A DNA stretch of 64,000 bases from Arthrobacter sp. fls2-241-R2A-200. GTDB taxonomy: Bacteria; Actinomycetota; Actinomycetes; Actinomycetales; Micrococcaceae. How positions within the stretch are numbered: the first letter of the stretch is position 1; each line of letters begins with the position of its first letter. Made by a program: the position numbers and the translations under genes. The stretch spans positions 186,001 to 250,000 of the forward strand of contig NZ_JARVRJ010000004.1 in the NCBI RefSeq assembly GCF_030209745.1. The letters are read 5' to 3'. The notes below the pieces were generated by a model. It was not told where the DNA came from. It was given only the letters and a program-made list of their open reading frames with translations, and made no database searches. Positions 1 through 8,278 of the stretch are shown one piece after another.

Positions 1-1061
1 CTGCCGCCGGCGTCCACGAATTCAAAGCAAACGGCCACGACGTGCTCGTGGAAACCGGCGCCGGCGCCGGTTCCGGCATCAGCGATCAGGAGTACGCCCT
101 TGCCGGAGCCGAGATCGTCGAGACCGCAGAGGAGGCCTGGGCGCGGGCCGACATGGTGATGAAGGTCAAGGAACCCGTGGCATCCGAATACCGGCACTTC
201 CGTGAGGGCCTGCTACTTTTCACCTACCTGCACCTTGCAGCGGAACCCGCACTGACCCAGGCGCTTGTCGAATCCGGTGTCACCGCCATCGCGTACGAGA
301 CCGTTCAGGAAGGCCGGGCACTGCCGCTGCTCGCCCCGATGTCCGAAGTGGCCGGCCGGCTCTCCGTCCAGGTCGGTGCGACCTCGCTCATGGCGCCGGC
401 AGGGGGCAAGGGTGTGCTGCTCGGCGGCGTTCCGGGCGTCCGTCCCGCCAAGGTTGTCGTCCTCGGTGCAGGCGTCGCCGGCACCAACGCCGCGGCCATG
501 GCGCTCGGCCTCGGCGCCGACGTCACCATCCTGGACATCAACATCAACCGGCTGCGCGAGCTGGACGCCCAGTACCAGGGCCGCCTGAAGACCGTAGCGT
601 CCAACTCATACGAGATCGAAAAGTCCGTTATCGATGCTGATCTCGTCATCGGCTCCGTCCTGATCCCGGGCGCCAAGGCACCCAAGCTCGTCACCAACGA
701 CCTCGTGGCCCGGATGAAGCCCGGCTCGGTGCTCGTTGACATCGCCGTGGACCAGGGCGGCTGCTTTGAAGATACCCACCCCACCACGCACCAGGAACCC
801 ACGTACAAGGTCCACGAGACGATCTTCTACTGCGTGGCCAACATGCCCGGCGCTGTCCCGAACACCTCCACCTACGCCCTGACCAACGTCACGCTCCGCT
901 ACGCGGTGGCTTTGGCCAACTACGGCGTCAAGGGTGCTTTCGACCGGCTCCCCGCTCTCGCCGGCGGTCTGAACGTGGCGGCAGGCAAGGTCACCCACAA
1001 GTCTGTCAGCGATGCCCACGGGCATGACCTCGCCGACTGGCAGGACCTGGTAACGGTTTAA
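1..1061 (+). CDS. ald: Alanine dehydrogenase, 5' end outside the window
   Basis: NAD-dependent L-alanine dehydrogenase, interconverting alanine with pyruvate and ammonium in the cytosol. The reading frame is open from base 3, so only the first few residues (about 20, judged from family length) are missing. Visible motifs are the substrate lysine in MKVKEP, the histidine in YLHLAAEP, and the Rossmann motif VLGAGVAGTNAA followed by the acidic DIN that binds the NAD ribose. The C-terminus is complete and ends in QDLVTV. A perfect hairpin follows directly and would end the transcript. Family assignment is firm. A link to the amine catabolic genes downstream (nitrogen or pyruvate recycling) is only a possibility. 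Confidence 0.93.
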   Translation, partial: AAGVHEFKANGHDVLVETGAGAGSGISDQEYALAGAEIVETAEEAWARADMVMKVKEPVASEYRHFREGLLLFTYLHLAAEPALTQALVESGVTAIAYETVQEGRALPLLAPMSEVAGRLSVQVGATSLMAPAGGKGVLLGGVPGVRPAKVVVLGAGVAGTNAAAMALGLGADVTILDININRLRELDAQYQGRLKTVASNSYEIEKSVIDADLVIGSVLIPGAKAPKLVTNDLVARMKPGSVLVDIAVDQGGCFEDTHPTTHQEPTYKVHETIFYCVANMPGAVPNTSTYALTNVTLRYAVALANYGVKGAFDRLPALAGGLNVAAGKVTHKSVSDAHGHDLADWQDLVTV

Positions 1062-1067
1062 GGCATC

Positions 1068-1101
1068 GGCCGTGTCTGCCCGATAGAAGGCAGACACGGC
1101 C
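1068..1101 (+). terminator. Hairpin terminator after ald
   Basis: A perfect inverted repeat with 13-bp arms (GGCCGTGTCTGCC at 1068-1080 and its complement at 1089-1101) encloses an 8-base loop. It starts six bases after the ald stop codon. There is no T tract, as is common for actinobacterial terminators. Confidence 0.7.
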
Positions 1102-1127
1102 CGCTTCACAGGAAGGGAAAGCATCGA

Positions 1128-1385
1128 ATGGCATTTCACCTGCAACCCAAGTGGCAGCCGCTGATTGGCCAGCCGGTCATTGTTAAACTTCAGGATGAGG
1201 AGATCCGGCGCGGAGTTGTCGATGCAGTCACCGACGATGATCAAATCCTGTGGCTCGACAGTGACGGCGCTGAGCCCCGCCGGCTATTTCACCGGGCAGA
1301 CGGTTTCAACGTGTGGGTCGACTACAAGTGGGAAACCGAGAGGTTCAGCCGTTGCCCTGACTTCCAGCGGGAGGCTGCATCATGA
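1128..1385 (+). CDS. Small hypothetical protein (85 aa)
   Basis: I do not recognise a family. The ATG is preceded by a purine-rich AGGAAGGGAAAG ribosome site, and the frame overlaps the next gene by four bases (ATGA), typical of translational coupling. The product is acidic and mixed alpha/beta in appearance. The stretch PVIVKLQDEEIRRGVVDAV followed by LWLDSDGAEPRRLFHRADG reads like a small SH3- or Sm-like beta barrel, but that is an impression only. There is no signal peptide or membrane segment. It probably forms a two-gene unit with the next frame. Confidence 0.6.
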   Translation: MAFHLQPKWQPLIGQPVIVKLQDEEIRRGVVDAVTDDDQILWLDSDGAEPRRLFHRADGFNVWVDYKWETERFSRCPDFQREAAS

Positions 1386-1621
1386 GGGGCGGGCAGTCCA
1401 AGGCGGCTGGATACGTACAGCATCGGGAACGGTTTCACAGTGATAATGAATTGTCAGCAGCAATCACCAGGCTGCGTTCCCAACGGGACAACAGTGAAGC
1501 GTCAGGTGTTCTTGTCACCTGGCACGGCCCCTGGTCCTACACCCTGGAGCTCTGCCACCGGATTCCTCCCGGGCTCGTCTACGAGTGCATCGCGTCTGAA
1601 CGACTGAATATGGCACTCTAA
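1382..1621 (+). CDS. Small hypothetical protein (79 aa)
   Basis: No family recognised. The start ATG overlaps the stop of the preceding 85-residue frame by four bases, so both are probably made from one message. The product is soluble, with a charged N-terminal half (SAAITRLRSQRDN) and a C-terminal half with GVLVTWHGPWSYTLELCHR. There are no metal-binding cysteine pairs, signal peptide or membrane helix. The next 250 bases up to the HtaA gene hold no convincing frame. Confidence 0.5.
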   Translation: MRGGQSKAAGYVQHRERFHSDNELSAAITRLRSQRDNSEASGVLVTWHGPWSYTLELCHRIPPGLVYECIASERLNMAL

Positions 1622-1873
1622 TTCAGACCCGGCCTGACGGGCCGCGCCCATCAGCGCTCCCCCAGCAGGCTCGTAACCTCAACGACCGTCCTTTCCGATG
1701 GGCGCCAGGCACACGGTCCGCGCGAATGATGTGCCCGCAGTACATGTCGATCACCTGAACCGCCACGAAAATGGTCGAAGATGAACAGCCGCAAGCCCCT
1801 CCCCTACCTGGTGTGTCAGAGAGCGGGGAGCGCCACCGGCCCTGTGCAACCTGGCAACGACAAAGGAACCCTG

Positions 1874-2368
1874 ATGTCCGAACTCACTGTTGAAAGAGCA
1901 GATCTCGGCATGGCATGGGCGGTCAAAGACAGCTTTGTCCGCTACGTGCAGTCCATGCATGACGGACGCATACTCTTGCGTGACGGTGCTGCCGTGACCA
2001 ATACCCGGCAGTTCTATTTCCCGTTCAAGAGCCTGGACCAGTCTGCCGGTGACCACTTTGTGCTCCAGTTCGGTGGGGAGGCGCGCTTCCTCGCCCACCA
2101 TGGGCTTATGTCGGTCGCAATTTGCAACCCAAAAATAGAAGTCGGGCCGGACGGGGCATGCCTGTCCATCGAGCAAGGAAACGAGACGGTGCAGCTCGCC
2201 GATCTCCGTTTGCCGGCGGTGTCGGTGGAAGACGGCGTAACCATGTGGGCGAATGTCCAGGTAGCGTTGACCAGCGCAGGAGCGGCTGTCTTCGCAGACA
2301 GCTACTCAGCCGGAGAGACCCTGGCTCCGCTGACCATGAGAGCACCATCCTTCGTGAAAGTACCGTGA
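1874..2368 (+). CDS. HtaA-domain protein, putative heme binding
   Basis: A 164-residue protein consisting of one HtaA-like domain, a module of actinobacterial heme-uptake proteins. The signature order is visible: WAVKDSFVRYV near the N-terminus, a dGA...FYFPF segment, LQFGGEARFLAHHGLMSVAI, then a beta segment with ISIE-like strands. The HH in the central strand fits heme or metal contact. I chose the ATG at 1874 because AAAGGAA lies five bases upstream; an earlier in-frame start at 1781 has no ribosome site and adds a low-complexity leader. Unlike surface HtaA proteins it has no signal peptide, sortase motif or membrane anchor, so it may be cytosolic. The stop codon lies close to the IS remnant, so the 3' end could have been altered. 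Confidence 0.7.
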   Translation: MSELTVERADLGMAWAVKDSFVRYVQSMHDGRILLRDGAAVTNTRQFYFPFKSLDQSAGDHFVLQFGGEARFLAHHGLMSVAICNPKIEVGPDGACLSIEQGNETVQLADLRLPAVSVEDGVTMWANVQVALTSAGAAVFADSYSAGETLAPLTMRAPSFVKVP

Positions 2369-2500
2369 CGTCGTCTTTGAGGGAACCTGTTCGACACCGC
2401 TTGGGGCCGGTGCTGGGAAACACCTGAAGACACGGGTGCGTTTGTTTGTTGCAAGGAGCTCAAGATACGTAGGCGCTTCAACATACCTGGCCCTTCGCGT

Positions 2501-3800
2501 TTAGGCATGGTTCGTTTGTTTGATCCGGTAGGGGCGGTGGCCGCCGGCGGCGAGTAGGCATCTAAGTCTGTAGTTAGTGAAGTTGCGGAAGCCACGGGCG
2601 ATTCTGCGGGTGGTTTCGATGACGCCATTTATCGCTTCGGTGGGTCCATTGGAGGCGCCGTTGGTGTCGAAGTAGGCCAGGATCGCTGCCTTCCATTGTT
2701 TGAGCGTCCGGCCCAGTCGTGAGATTTCCGGGATCGGGCAGGACGGGAACGAAGCGATCACTTCGTTGATTAGTTCCCTGCCTCGCTCGGGTCTGGCGTG
2801 GTAGATGTTGCGGAGCTTCTGGTAGCACTGCCAGGCCAGGGTGACCTCGTGGTGCGGGTCCCCGAGGGTGAGCTTCGCGTCGAGCCGGGCGGTTTGTTTG
2901 TCGGTGAGGTGTTCGGCGCCGACTTGCAGCGCCCGGCGGATGCCGTAGAGCGGATCGCCCTTGCGGCCGCGGTGTCCGAGGGTGTCCTGCTGGACGCGGC
3001 GGCGGACCTCATCGACCATGGCCGATCCGAGTTTTACGACGTGGAACGCGTCCAGGACGGTGATGGCTTCTGGCAATTCATCGCGGATTGCGTTCGCGTA
3101 GCCACGGAACGGATCCAGGGCCGCTGTCTTGATGCCGGTGGTGAAGGCGGCACCGCGCTCTTTGAGCCAGTCGGCGTAGGCCTTCCCGGACCGTCCTGGA
3201 ACGAGGTTCAGCAACCGGGCGTGAACTATGCCGCGGGCGTCCCGTGTGTGGTCCACGATCCCGGTGACCATGCCGGATCCCGGCGGGCCCGTGTGTGACC
3301 AGACATGCTCGTCGACGCCGAGCGCGTTCACGCCGGCCAGCCGTTCCGTGATGCCGATGCGCCTGGTGGCCTCTGCCTTGATGGCGTCCCAGACGGTGTG
3401 CCAGGAAAAGCCGAGCTGATGGGCCAGGGCTGAAACGGAAGTGTCGAAACGCTGCAGCGCGTCGGTCGCCCATGCCACTGCCCGGGCGGTGAGTTTCGCC
3501 CGCGGCCCGGCCAACGGGTGTTCCTCGGTGAAGGTGTTCCCCCGGACAGTCCGGGTCGGGGCAGCGCCAGACGCGATTGGCCCACAGCAGCCGCACCGGA
3601 CGACCGAAACACGGGGTGTCATGGAGACGAACCGGCCGGCGGCCGTGCCCGACCGCGACGACGCCGCAGCCCGGACAGCCACTGAGGGTTTCACCGGTTT
3701 CGACGTGCAGAACCAGGCCGTTGGCGGTTGCTGTGACGGAGTTGATGTGGAGGCCCTCGACACCGAGCAGCGCATCCGGCGCGCGTGCACCAGCGGCCAC
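2501..3800 (-). pseudogene. ISL3-family transposase, frameshifted
   Basis: DDE transposase of the ISL3 family. The N-terminal part (zinc-ribbon cysteines in GCPGCGVVAV and CPDPDCPG) is read from a GTG at 3800. The catalytic part, with aspartates in LGVDEHVWSH and VLDAFHVVKL and the glutamate in NGPTEAINGVIE, lies in the neighbouring frame and ends at 2501. The two halves join at a run of five C (plus strand 3539-3543); with four, the protein would read straight through from CPG into NTFTEEHPLAGP. Together the halves give a product of about 430 residues, normal for the family. It is therefore a recently broken transposase, a sequencing error in a homopolymer, or less likely a programmed +1 shift. 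Confidence 0.85.
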
Positions 3801-3881
3801 CGGAACAAGACATAGAGTTATTCATGTCAGGGTCTCTTTTGGGTGTTGGTTTGCTTGGCCGCAACCAATTCAAAGAGGCCC
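2501..3881 (-). mobile_element. ISL3-family insertion sequence (left end not resolved)
   Basis: The transposase remnant fills nearly all of this stretch. At the right border, reading inward from 3881 on the minus strand, GGGCCTCTTTGAATTGG resembles ISL3-family ends. A related copy GGGTCTCTTTTG occurs inverted at 3830-3841, making a dyad. On the left, only TCTTTGA near 2374-2380 recalls that end, and no 8-bp target duplication could be found. The element may therefore be degraded on the left, and its outer limits are uncertain. Confidence 0.45.
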
Positions 3882-4118
3882 TGACCTTATTCCCACCGCA
3901 CCACGCCGCACCGACAACATCCAATGCCCGGCGGGGACAGTCTCAGCCAGCACTAACCACGCTCATCTGCGAAGGGCCACATACCTGGCGCATCCGATCA
4001 CGACGGATATGGCATGTTCCCGCCCCCTTGGAATGACTGGTGCCGGGGGCAGGAGGCGCGGCGCCGGATGTCCAGGACACGTCCAAGCCGCAACGGCAGC
4101 GCCGCCACACCACTTGGT
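3882..4118. other. Gene-free stretch between the IS and the amidotransferase gene
   Basis: No frame here has a ribosome site or recognisable product, and no clear hairpin follows the amidotransferase stop. Together with the IS border, the gene-free interval (3801-4118) is a little over 300 bases. Confidence 0.5.
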
Positions 4119-4883
4119 CTACTGGGAAGCCACTGTTGCGGTCGTTCGGACCAGGTGGGCGAAGCGTCGTGCCATTGCCTCAGTATGCTCCCTCACAATC
4201 TGGTCTTGATTCTCGAACGCCTGCATACCATGCCCTGCCCGCTCCATGGCAACCGCGTCATTCTCGTCGACCAGGGATAGCCACTGGCGGTAGACCGCCG
4301 GCGACAGCTCAGGGTGAAACTGAACTCCCCACGACATTTCGCCTACCCGGAAAGCCTGATGCGGATATTGGGCGGTCATCCCGAGCCAGACCGCCGAAGG
4401 TGGCAGGTGGTCGATCATGTCCCCATGCATGGCCCCGGCGCAGAAAGGGCCCGGTAACCCGGCCATCAGGGGATCCCCGGCCGCCTCGGACCGTAATGCT
4501 ACCTCTACGACTCCCGCCTCGAGGCCCTGGTCGCCCCTGGTCACCGTACCGCCGAAAGTCTGTGCCATCAGCTGAGCTCCGAGGCATATCCCAAGTGTGG
4601 GCTTCCTGTGGCTGGCAGCAGCTGCCATAAGGCTGCGGATGTGGGCAAGCCAGTGATAGACATGGTCGTCCAGCGAGCTCATGTCACCGCCCAGGACCAC
4701 CAGGGCGTCCTCCCGAAGTATTTCCGGGATCACGTCGTCATTAAATGGCTGGACAATTCTGGTGGTTATACCCTCATCGTGCAGCCACAGGCCGAGACGG
4801 TCGATCGGGCAATAGGGATCCGGCTGTATGACGAGGGCCTGCAAAGTGCCGGCGCCTCGGGAAAGATCTGGCTGGTAGGTCAT
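4119..4883 (-). CDS. Class I glutamine amidotransferase-like protein
   Basis: A 254-residue protein of the GMP-synthase-like glutamine amidotransferase family. The nucleophile elbow GICLGAQLMA carries the catalytic cysteine, and WGVQFHPELSP supplies the His-Glu pair. The oxyanion region VVLGGDMSSLDD is also visible. AAGGAA lies eight bases before the ATG. Stand-alone members often act as gamma-glutamyl or amide hydrolases, or are of unknown role. Its position at the edge of a cluster that makes gamma-glutamyl amides suggests it could hydrolyse one of them. A degenerate copy of the cluster operator lies about 70 bp upstream (4954-4968). The exact substrate cannot be told from sequence. Confidence 0.8.
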   Translation of the reverse strand: MTYQPDLSRGAGTLQALVIQPDPYCPIDRLGLWLHDEGITTRIVQPFNDDVIPEILREDALVVLGGDMSSLDDHVYHWLAHIRSLMAAAASHRKPTLGICLGAQLMAQTFGGTVTRGDQGLEAGVVEVALRSEAAGDPLMAGLPGPFCAGAMHGDMIDHLPPSAVWLGMTAQYPHQAFRVGEMSWGVQFHPELSPAVYRQWLSLVDENDAVAMERAGHGMQAFENQDQIVREHTEAMARRFAHLVRTTATVASQ

Positions 4884-4953
4884 GCTCGAATTCCTTATCG
4901 GGCGATCGGAGTTTCCAATACTTCAAGGTAGCGAACGGCATCGCCGCGACCGC

Positions 4954-4968
4954 AGTGCCATTTGCACA
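4954..4968 (-). promoter_or_regulatory. Degenerate TGTGCA-N3-TGCACA operator copy
   Basis: The plus strand reads AGTGCCATTTGCACA. On the minus strand this is TGTGCA, AAT, GGCACT: one perfect half-site and a second half with the core GCAC. It lies about 70 bp upstream of the leftward amidotransferase gene, like the perfect copies upstream of the ligase and aldehyde dehydrogenase operons. Confidence 0.35.
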
Positions 4969-5090
4969 TGGAGATCCGAATGTGTGTGCTTGCAGAGCTG
5001 AGGCATTGGCGCTTCGGATGGCTGGGGTCGACACTATTCACACCATGGGACGGTCCTTGAACAGGAATTTAGTTTGGGCGGCCGTTGCCG

Positions 5091-6875
5091 TCACTGAAGA
5101 ACCGCGCGCTGGCCTTCCCGCACCGCCAACCGTGCGGCAATGCCTGTGGGTAGCCAGTCTCCGGATTCTTCGAAGGAATGACCGATGAGCTGCTCTACGC
5201 GCTGGAGGCGTTGCCGGAGCGTGTTGCGGTGGATGTGCAACTTGGAGACCGTGTCCGCAATGGATCCCTTGTTGGATAGCAGCATGGCAACTGTTTCGGC
5301 CAACTGGGTTCCATTTTCTGCGTCGTAGCGCATGAGGGACCTGAGTTCAGCGAGCACGTCCTTGATCTCCGCAGACATCCCTTCCCCTACGAGCGGCACG
5401 TCCTGCAGATGTTCTATTTCGCTGAAAGAGGTGACCCGTCTCCCGGACGTCCTGGCAACCAGTTCTGTCCATGCCAGTGCGGTCTCGGCGTCGGAAAGCG
5501 CAGGCTGCAGGGAAGCGACATCGCGGGCCACCGGACCGAGGCCGGCGAAGGCTGAGACGCCGCGGTGTTCGTCGAGCTCAGAAAGAGTTGTCTCCAGCTT
5601 CGCCTTGATCTCCTCTCCCGTACCGGAGGGGGTATCAATAAAGAGCAGGCTGAGGGGTCCCTCCGTGAAGACGAGGGACCGTGGGCCGGCCAGTTCCTGC
5701 AGGTAGGGGGCAATGCGCCTGGACACCGCATCCGAGTCGAATTTCAGCCGTTTCACCCGTACCAGGACAGGCAGTGTGCGGCCCTTTGACCAGCCTGACT
5801 CCTCCAGAATGCGGGCGAATGTGCTCGTGCCGACGCTTCGAAGCAGGCGTGAAGCATGGGAGGAACCTACCGATTCCAGTTCTACTGCTTCAAACAGGGC
5901 GGCCAGTTGGGAGCAAATGGCGCTGAGTCGGTCAAGTTCCCTGGCGGAATAGCGGCGTGGACGGTAGCAGGTGACGATGCCCCGGGTGCTCGTCAGGCCG
6001 AAGGAAACAGATATCCGCTCATGTCCGGCGAAGTTGGATTCGATAAATTCGGAGGTTGCTGTTCGTGAGTGAGTGGTTCGAACCACTGTTCCGCTTCGCT
6101 CGCCCTTGTCCATTGCGATGGCAGTGGGCGGGGATGTGGCTGGACCACGACCGAAATATTCGATGACGCAACCGTCGGAGCTCATGTGCTTGAGGATCGA
6201 CTGGGCGGCCACTTGAGCGCATTGCAGAACCGAAGTGGCGGAGTTGATCGGGAAATCTACAAGGAAATGTGCTGCTGCAGACTGACGCCGCAAGTCATCA
6301 ACAGTCTCAGCCTGCAGCAGGCCGCTGGCAAGCAGCATGCCCACCTCGTCGGCAATCAGCTTTGACTCCCACGTGAAGGTTTCCTCGACATACGACCAGA
6401 GGCTGAATACACCCAGGAGCGTCCCGGTCGGAGCCACGATCGGGACTACCAGCATCGAGTTGAAATCTTCTTCCTGCAGTTCGCTGATGCTGACGAACCG
6501 CGGATCCTGCTGAATGTTTTTGTTAAGGACAACTGACTGCCGGGTAAGCCCCACCCAGCCGGTTACCCCCTCGCCGAGGCGAAGGGTGACCCTTCCAACT
6601 TGCTGGCTCTGCACTCCAGCGGTACCTGCACGCATAACAAGAACTTGTTCCTGTTCATCCCACAGGTAGACGAAAACCCCTGCTGAGTTTGTTGCCCTGG
6701 CAACCAGGTCCACTGCCCTTTGAGCAAGCGCGAGCGGATCGGGTCCTTCCATCATGAGCTGCGTGAGCTCAGACAGGGTATCTGCCCGGAGCTCTGCTAT
6801 TTGGAGTTTTTGGCGATAGTCAGCCGGCAGGACCTCGTTCGGTTGCGGCGCCGCGGGCTCAGCAGGGGTATTCAT
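5091..6875 (-). CDS. PucR/CdaR-type transcriptional regulator with GAF domains
   Basis: A 594-residue regulator. Residues of about 30-190 form a GAF domain (FVYLWDEQEQVLVMRAG, then LGEGVTGWVGLTRQSVVLN), and about 205-345 look like a second, weaker GAF-like region. About 365-490 form a CdaR-type GGDEF-like domain. The C-terminus (about 525-590) is the PucR helix-turn-helix with IADTVSKLHIHRNTLRQRLQRVEQLIG. Such proteins sense a small molecule through GAF and activate catabolic genes. It starts four bases after the ferredoxin reductase stop, so it is probably the last gene of the P450 operon and could regulate it. It is the only regulator in the catabolic block, which makes it the best candidate for the TGTGCA-N3-TGCACA dyads. 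Confidence 0.85.
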   Translation of the reverse strand: MNTPAEPAAPQPNEVLPADYRQKLQIAELRADTLSELTQLMMEGPDPLALAQRAVDLVARATNSAGVFVYLWDEQEQVLVMRAGTAGVQSQQVGRVTLRLGEGVTGWVGLTRQSVVLNKNIQQDPRFVSISELQEEDFNSMLVVPIVAPTGTLLGVFSLWSYVEETFTWESKLIADEVGMLLASGLLQAETVDDLRRQSAAAHFLVDFPINSATSVLQCAQVAAQSILKHMSSDGCVIEYFGRGPATSPPTAIAMDKGERSGTVVRTTHSRTATSEFIESNFAGHERISVSFGLTSTRGIVTCYRPRRYSARELDRLSAICSQLAALFEAVELESVGSSHASRLLRSVGTSTFARILEESGWSKGRTLPVLVRVKRLKFDSDAVSRRIAPYLQELAGPRSLVFTEGPLSLLFIDTPSGTGEEIKAKLETTLSELDEHRGVSAFAGLGPVARDVASLQPALSDAETALAWTELVARTSGRRVTSFSEIEHLQDVPLVGEGMSAEIKDVLAELRSLMRYDAENGTQLAETVAMLLSNKGSIADTVSKLHIHRNTLRQRLQRVEQLIGHSFEESGDWLPTGIAARLAVREGQRAVLQ

Positions 6876-6879
6876 CTTT

Positions 6880-8040
6880 TCAGCTTAGGAGGCTCATGCC
6901 CATGGAGGCCCGACTGAACTGCCTTGGCGCGTTGACGCCAATCCAGGCCGCCTCCTCCTCCGCGGATCCGATCCGGTACAAGGCGGCGTTGCGTTCCTCG
7001 GCAGCGTAGACCTGCACAAGTTCGCCTTCCGGCGGAAGCATCCCGTGTACCTGGACCTTTCGACCAAACTGCTCCGTCCATCCGTACGGAGCCTGTTCCA
7101 GTTCCATGGATTCGAAGCCGGCGAAGTATTCAGCCAGGGCTGCACCGTGCCGTTGCGCCTGAGTCCAACTCTCGAACCGCCGAAACGTTCCGTCCTCGGC
7201 CTGCCGTGCCGAAACGTCTCCGATAGCGAAGATCCCGTCAGCGATTTCACCGCTGGTCAGCAGCGCCTTCCCGTCGGCAGTGCAACGGACTCCGTTGGAA
7301 ATGTCGAGGTCGCTGTAGGTCAGCCATTCAGTATTGGGCCGGGCGCCGACAGCGCTGATAACAAGGTCGGCGTGCAGGTCCAGGCCGCTGACCTGGACTG
7401 TCCATGCGGCATCGGTTTTCTGAATGGACTCCACAGCAACTCCAAAGTGGGTTACAACACCGGCCGAGTGCATCCATGCCTTTGCTTCTTCCCCCAGATG
7501 TCCTGAAAAGAAGCGCTGCATTGGTTGCGGAGCCAGATCCACTACGGTGACCGCAAGCCCACGCTGGGCCAGTGTGGAGGCGAGCTCCGCACCAATGGTT
7601 CCGGCGCCGATGATGATCGCACTGGCAGCCCCTGCATCCACGGCATTGCGCAGGGCGAGGGCATCCTCGGCGGTTCTCAGGCTGAGAACGCCTGCCGGCT
7701 CTTTTGGCAGTCTGATGGAACCGGCTCCGGATGCGATGACGACCGCGTCAGCCGCCACTTCTCCGAGCTTGTCCAGCAGAACAGTCCGCTTGTCAGGGAG
7801 CAGCCCGATCGCCTTTGCGTTGAGGATCGGCGTAGCCTCCGGCCACCACTCGGCCGGTTCGACGGAACCAGTGCCTAAAAGAAACTGCTTGGACAGCGGG
7901 GGCCGGTCGTAAGGCGCATTCGGGTCGGAATCTATGACGATAAATTCGCCTGCAAACCCAAGCTCACGGCTGCGTTCAATCAGCATCGCCGATGCAACCG
8001 AAGCGCCAATAATCGCGACCCGGTCTGGCAGATGTGTCAC
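6880..8040 (-). CDS. NAD(P)H:ferredoxin oxidoreductase of the P450 system
   Basis: A 386-residue FAD-dependent pyridine nucleotide oxidoreductase of the kind that passes electrons from NAD(P)H to P450 ferredoxins. The first dinucleotide motif is IIGASVAS, followed by the FAD segment YDRPPLSKQFL. The second, NAD-binding motif is IIIGAGTIGAELA, and GIFAIGDVSA is the C-terminal FAD contact. The first motif ends in serine where most relatives have glycine. The GTG start overlaps the ferredoxin stop (GTGA), so the two are translationally coupled. Its place directly behind P450 and ferredoxin genes gives strong functional support. The partner nucleotide, NADH or NADPH, cannot be decided here. Confidence 0.88.
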   Translation of the reverse strand: MTHLPDRVAIIGASVASAMLIERSRELGFAGEFIVIDSDPNAPYDRPPLSKQFLLGTGSVEPAEWWPEATPILNAKAIGLLPDKRTVLLDKLGEVAADAVVIASGAGSIRLPKEPAGVLSLRTAEDALALRNAVDAGAASAIIIGAGTIGAELASTLAQRGLAVTVVDLAPQPMQRFFSGHLGEEAKAWMHSAGVVTHFGVAVESIQKTDAAWTVQVSGLDLHADLVISAVGARPNTEWLTYSDLDISNGVRCTADGKALLTSGEIADGIFAIGDVSARQAEDGTFRRFESWTQAQRHGAALAEYFAGFESMELEQAPYGWTEQFGRKVQVHGMLPPEGELVQVYAAEERNAALYRIGSAEEEAAWIGVNAPRQFSRASMGMSLLS

Positions 8041-8273
8041 GACGCCGAAACCTCTGCGGCTTTTTCGCCGGCCTCGGTCGATTCCCGTTCAAGGATTGCC
8101 CGTTCAGGGCAGTTCCGGATGGCCTTGCGGACGTTCGGCTCGTCGCCGCTGTTTTCGCGGCCAGGAATGACGTGCGCATAGCCTTCCTCGTCGATCTCGA
8201 AGGTTTCGGGTGCCAGCGCCCAGCACCGGGCGTGGCCCTGGCAACGCCCTCCATCGACCCAAAGTTCTCCCAT
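8037..8273 (-). CDS. Small P450 ferredoxin, CxxHxxC...CP type
   Basis: A 78-residue single-cluster ferredoxin. The ligand motif CQGHARC has histidine at the second position, and CPE near residue 55 supplies the third cysteine, so a [3Fe-4S] cluster or a histidine-ligated variant is expected. The ferredoxin of the Mycobacterium morpholine P450 system is of this type, as are several other actinobacterial P450 ferredoxins. The ATG at 8273 was chosen because GGAG in the tail of the P450 gene precedes it and family members start just before the first beta strand (GELWVDGGRC). A longer frame to 8321 would add residues that overlap the P450 gene. It carries electrons from the reductase to the P450. 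Confidence 0.9.
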   Translation of the reverse strand: MGELWVDGGRCQGHARCWALAPETFEIDEEGYAHVIPGRENSGDEPNVRKAIRNCPERAILERESTEAGEKAAEVSAS

Positions 8274-8278
8274 AGTGA

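Noticed and set aside
606..1244. A 212-residue frame antisense to ald
   Set aside because: It lies opposite a clear dehydrogenase with conserved motifs and has no recognisable product.
1781..1873. A 31-residue leader on the HtaA protein
   Set aside because: No ribosome site before 1781, whereas AAAGGAA precedes the ATG at 1874.
2798..3298. A plus-strand frame of 166 residues inside the transposase
   Set aside because: It mirrors the transposase codons; the minus strand carries all DDE residues.
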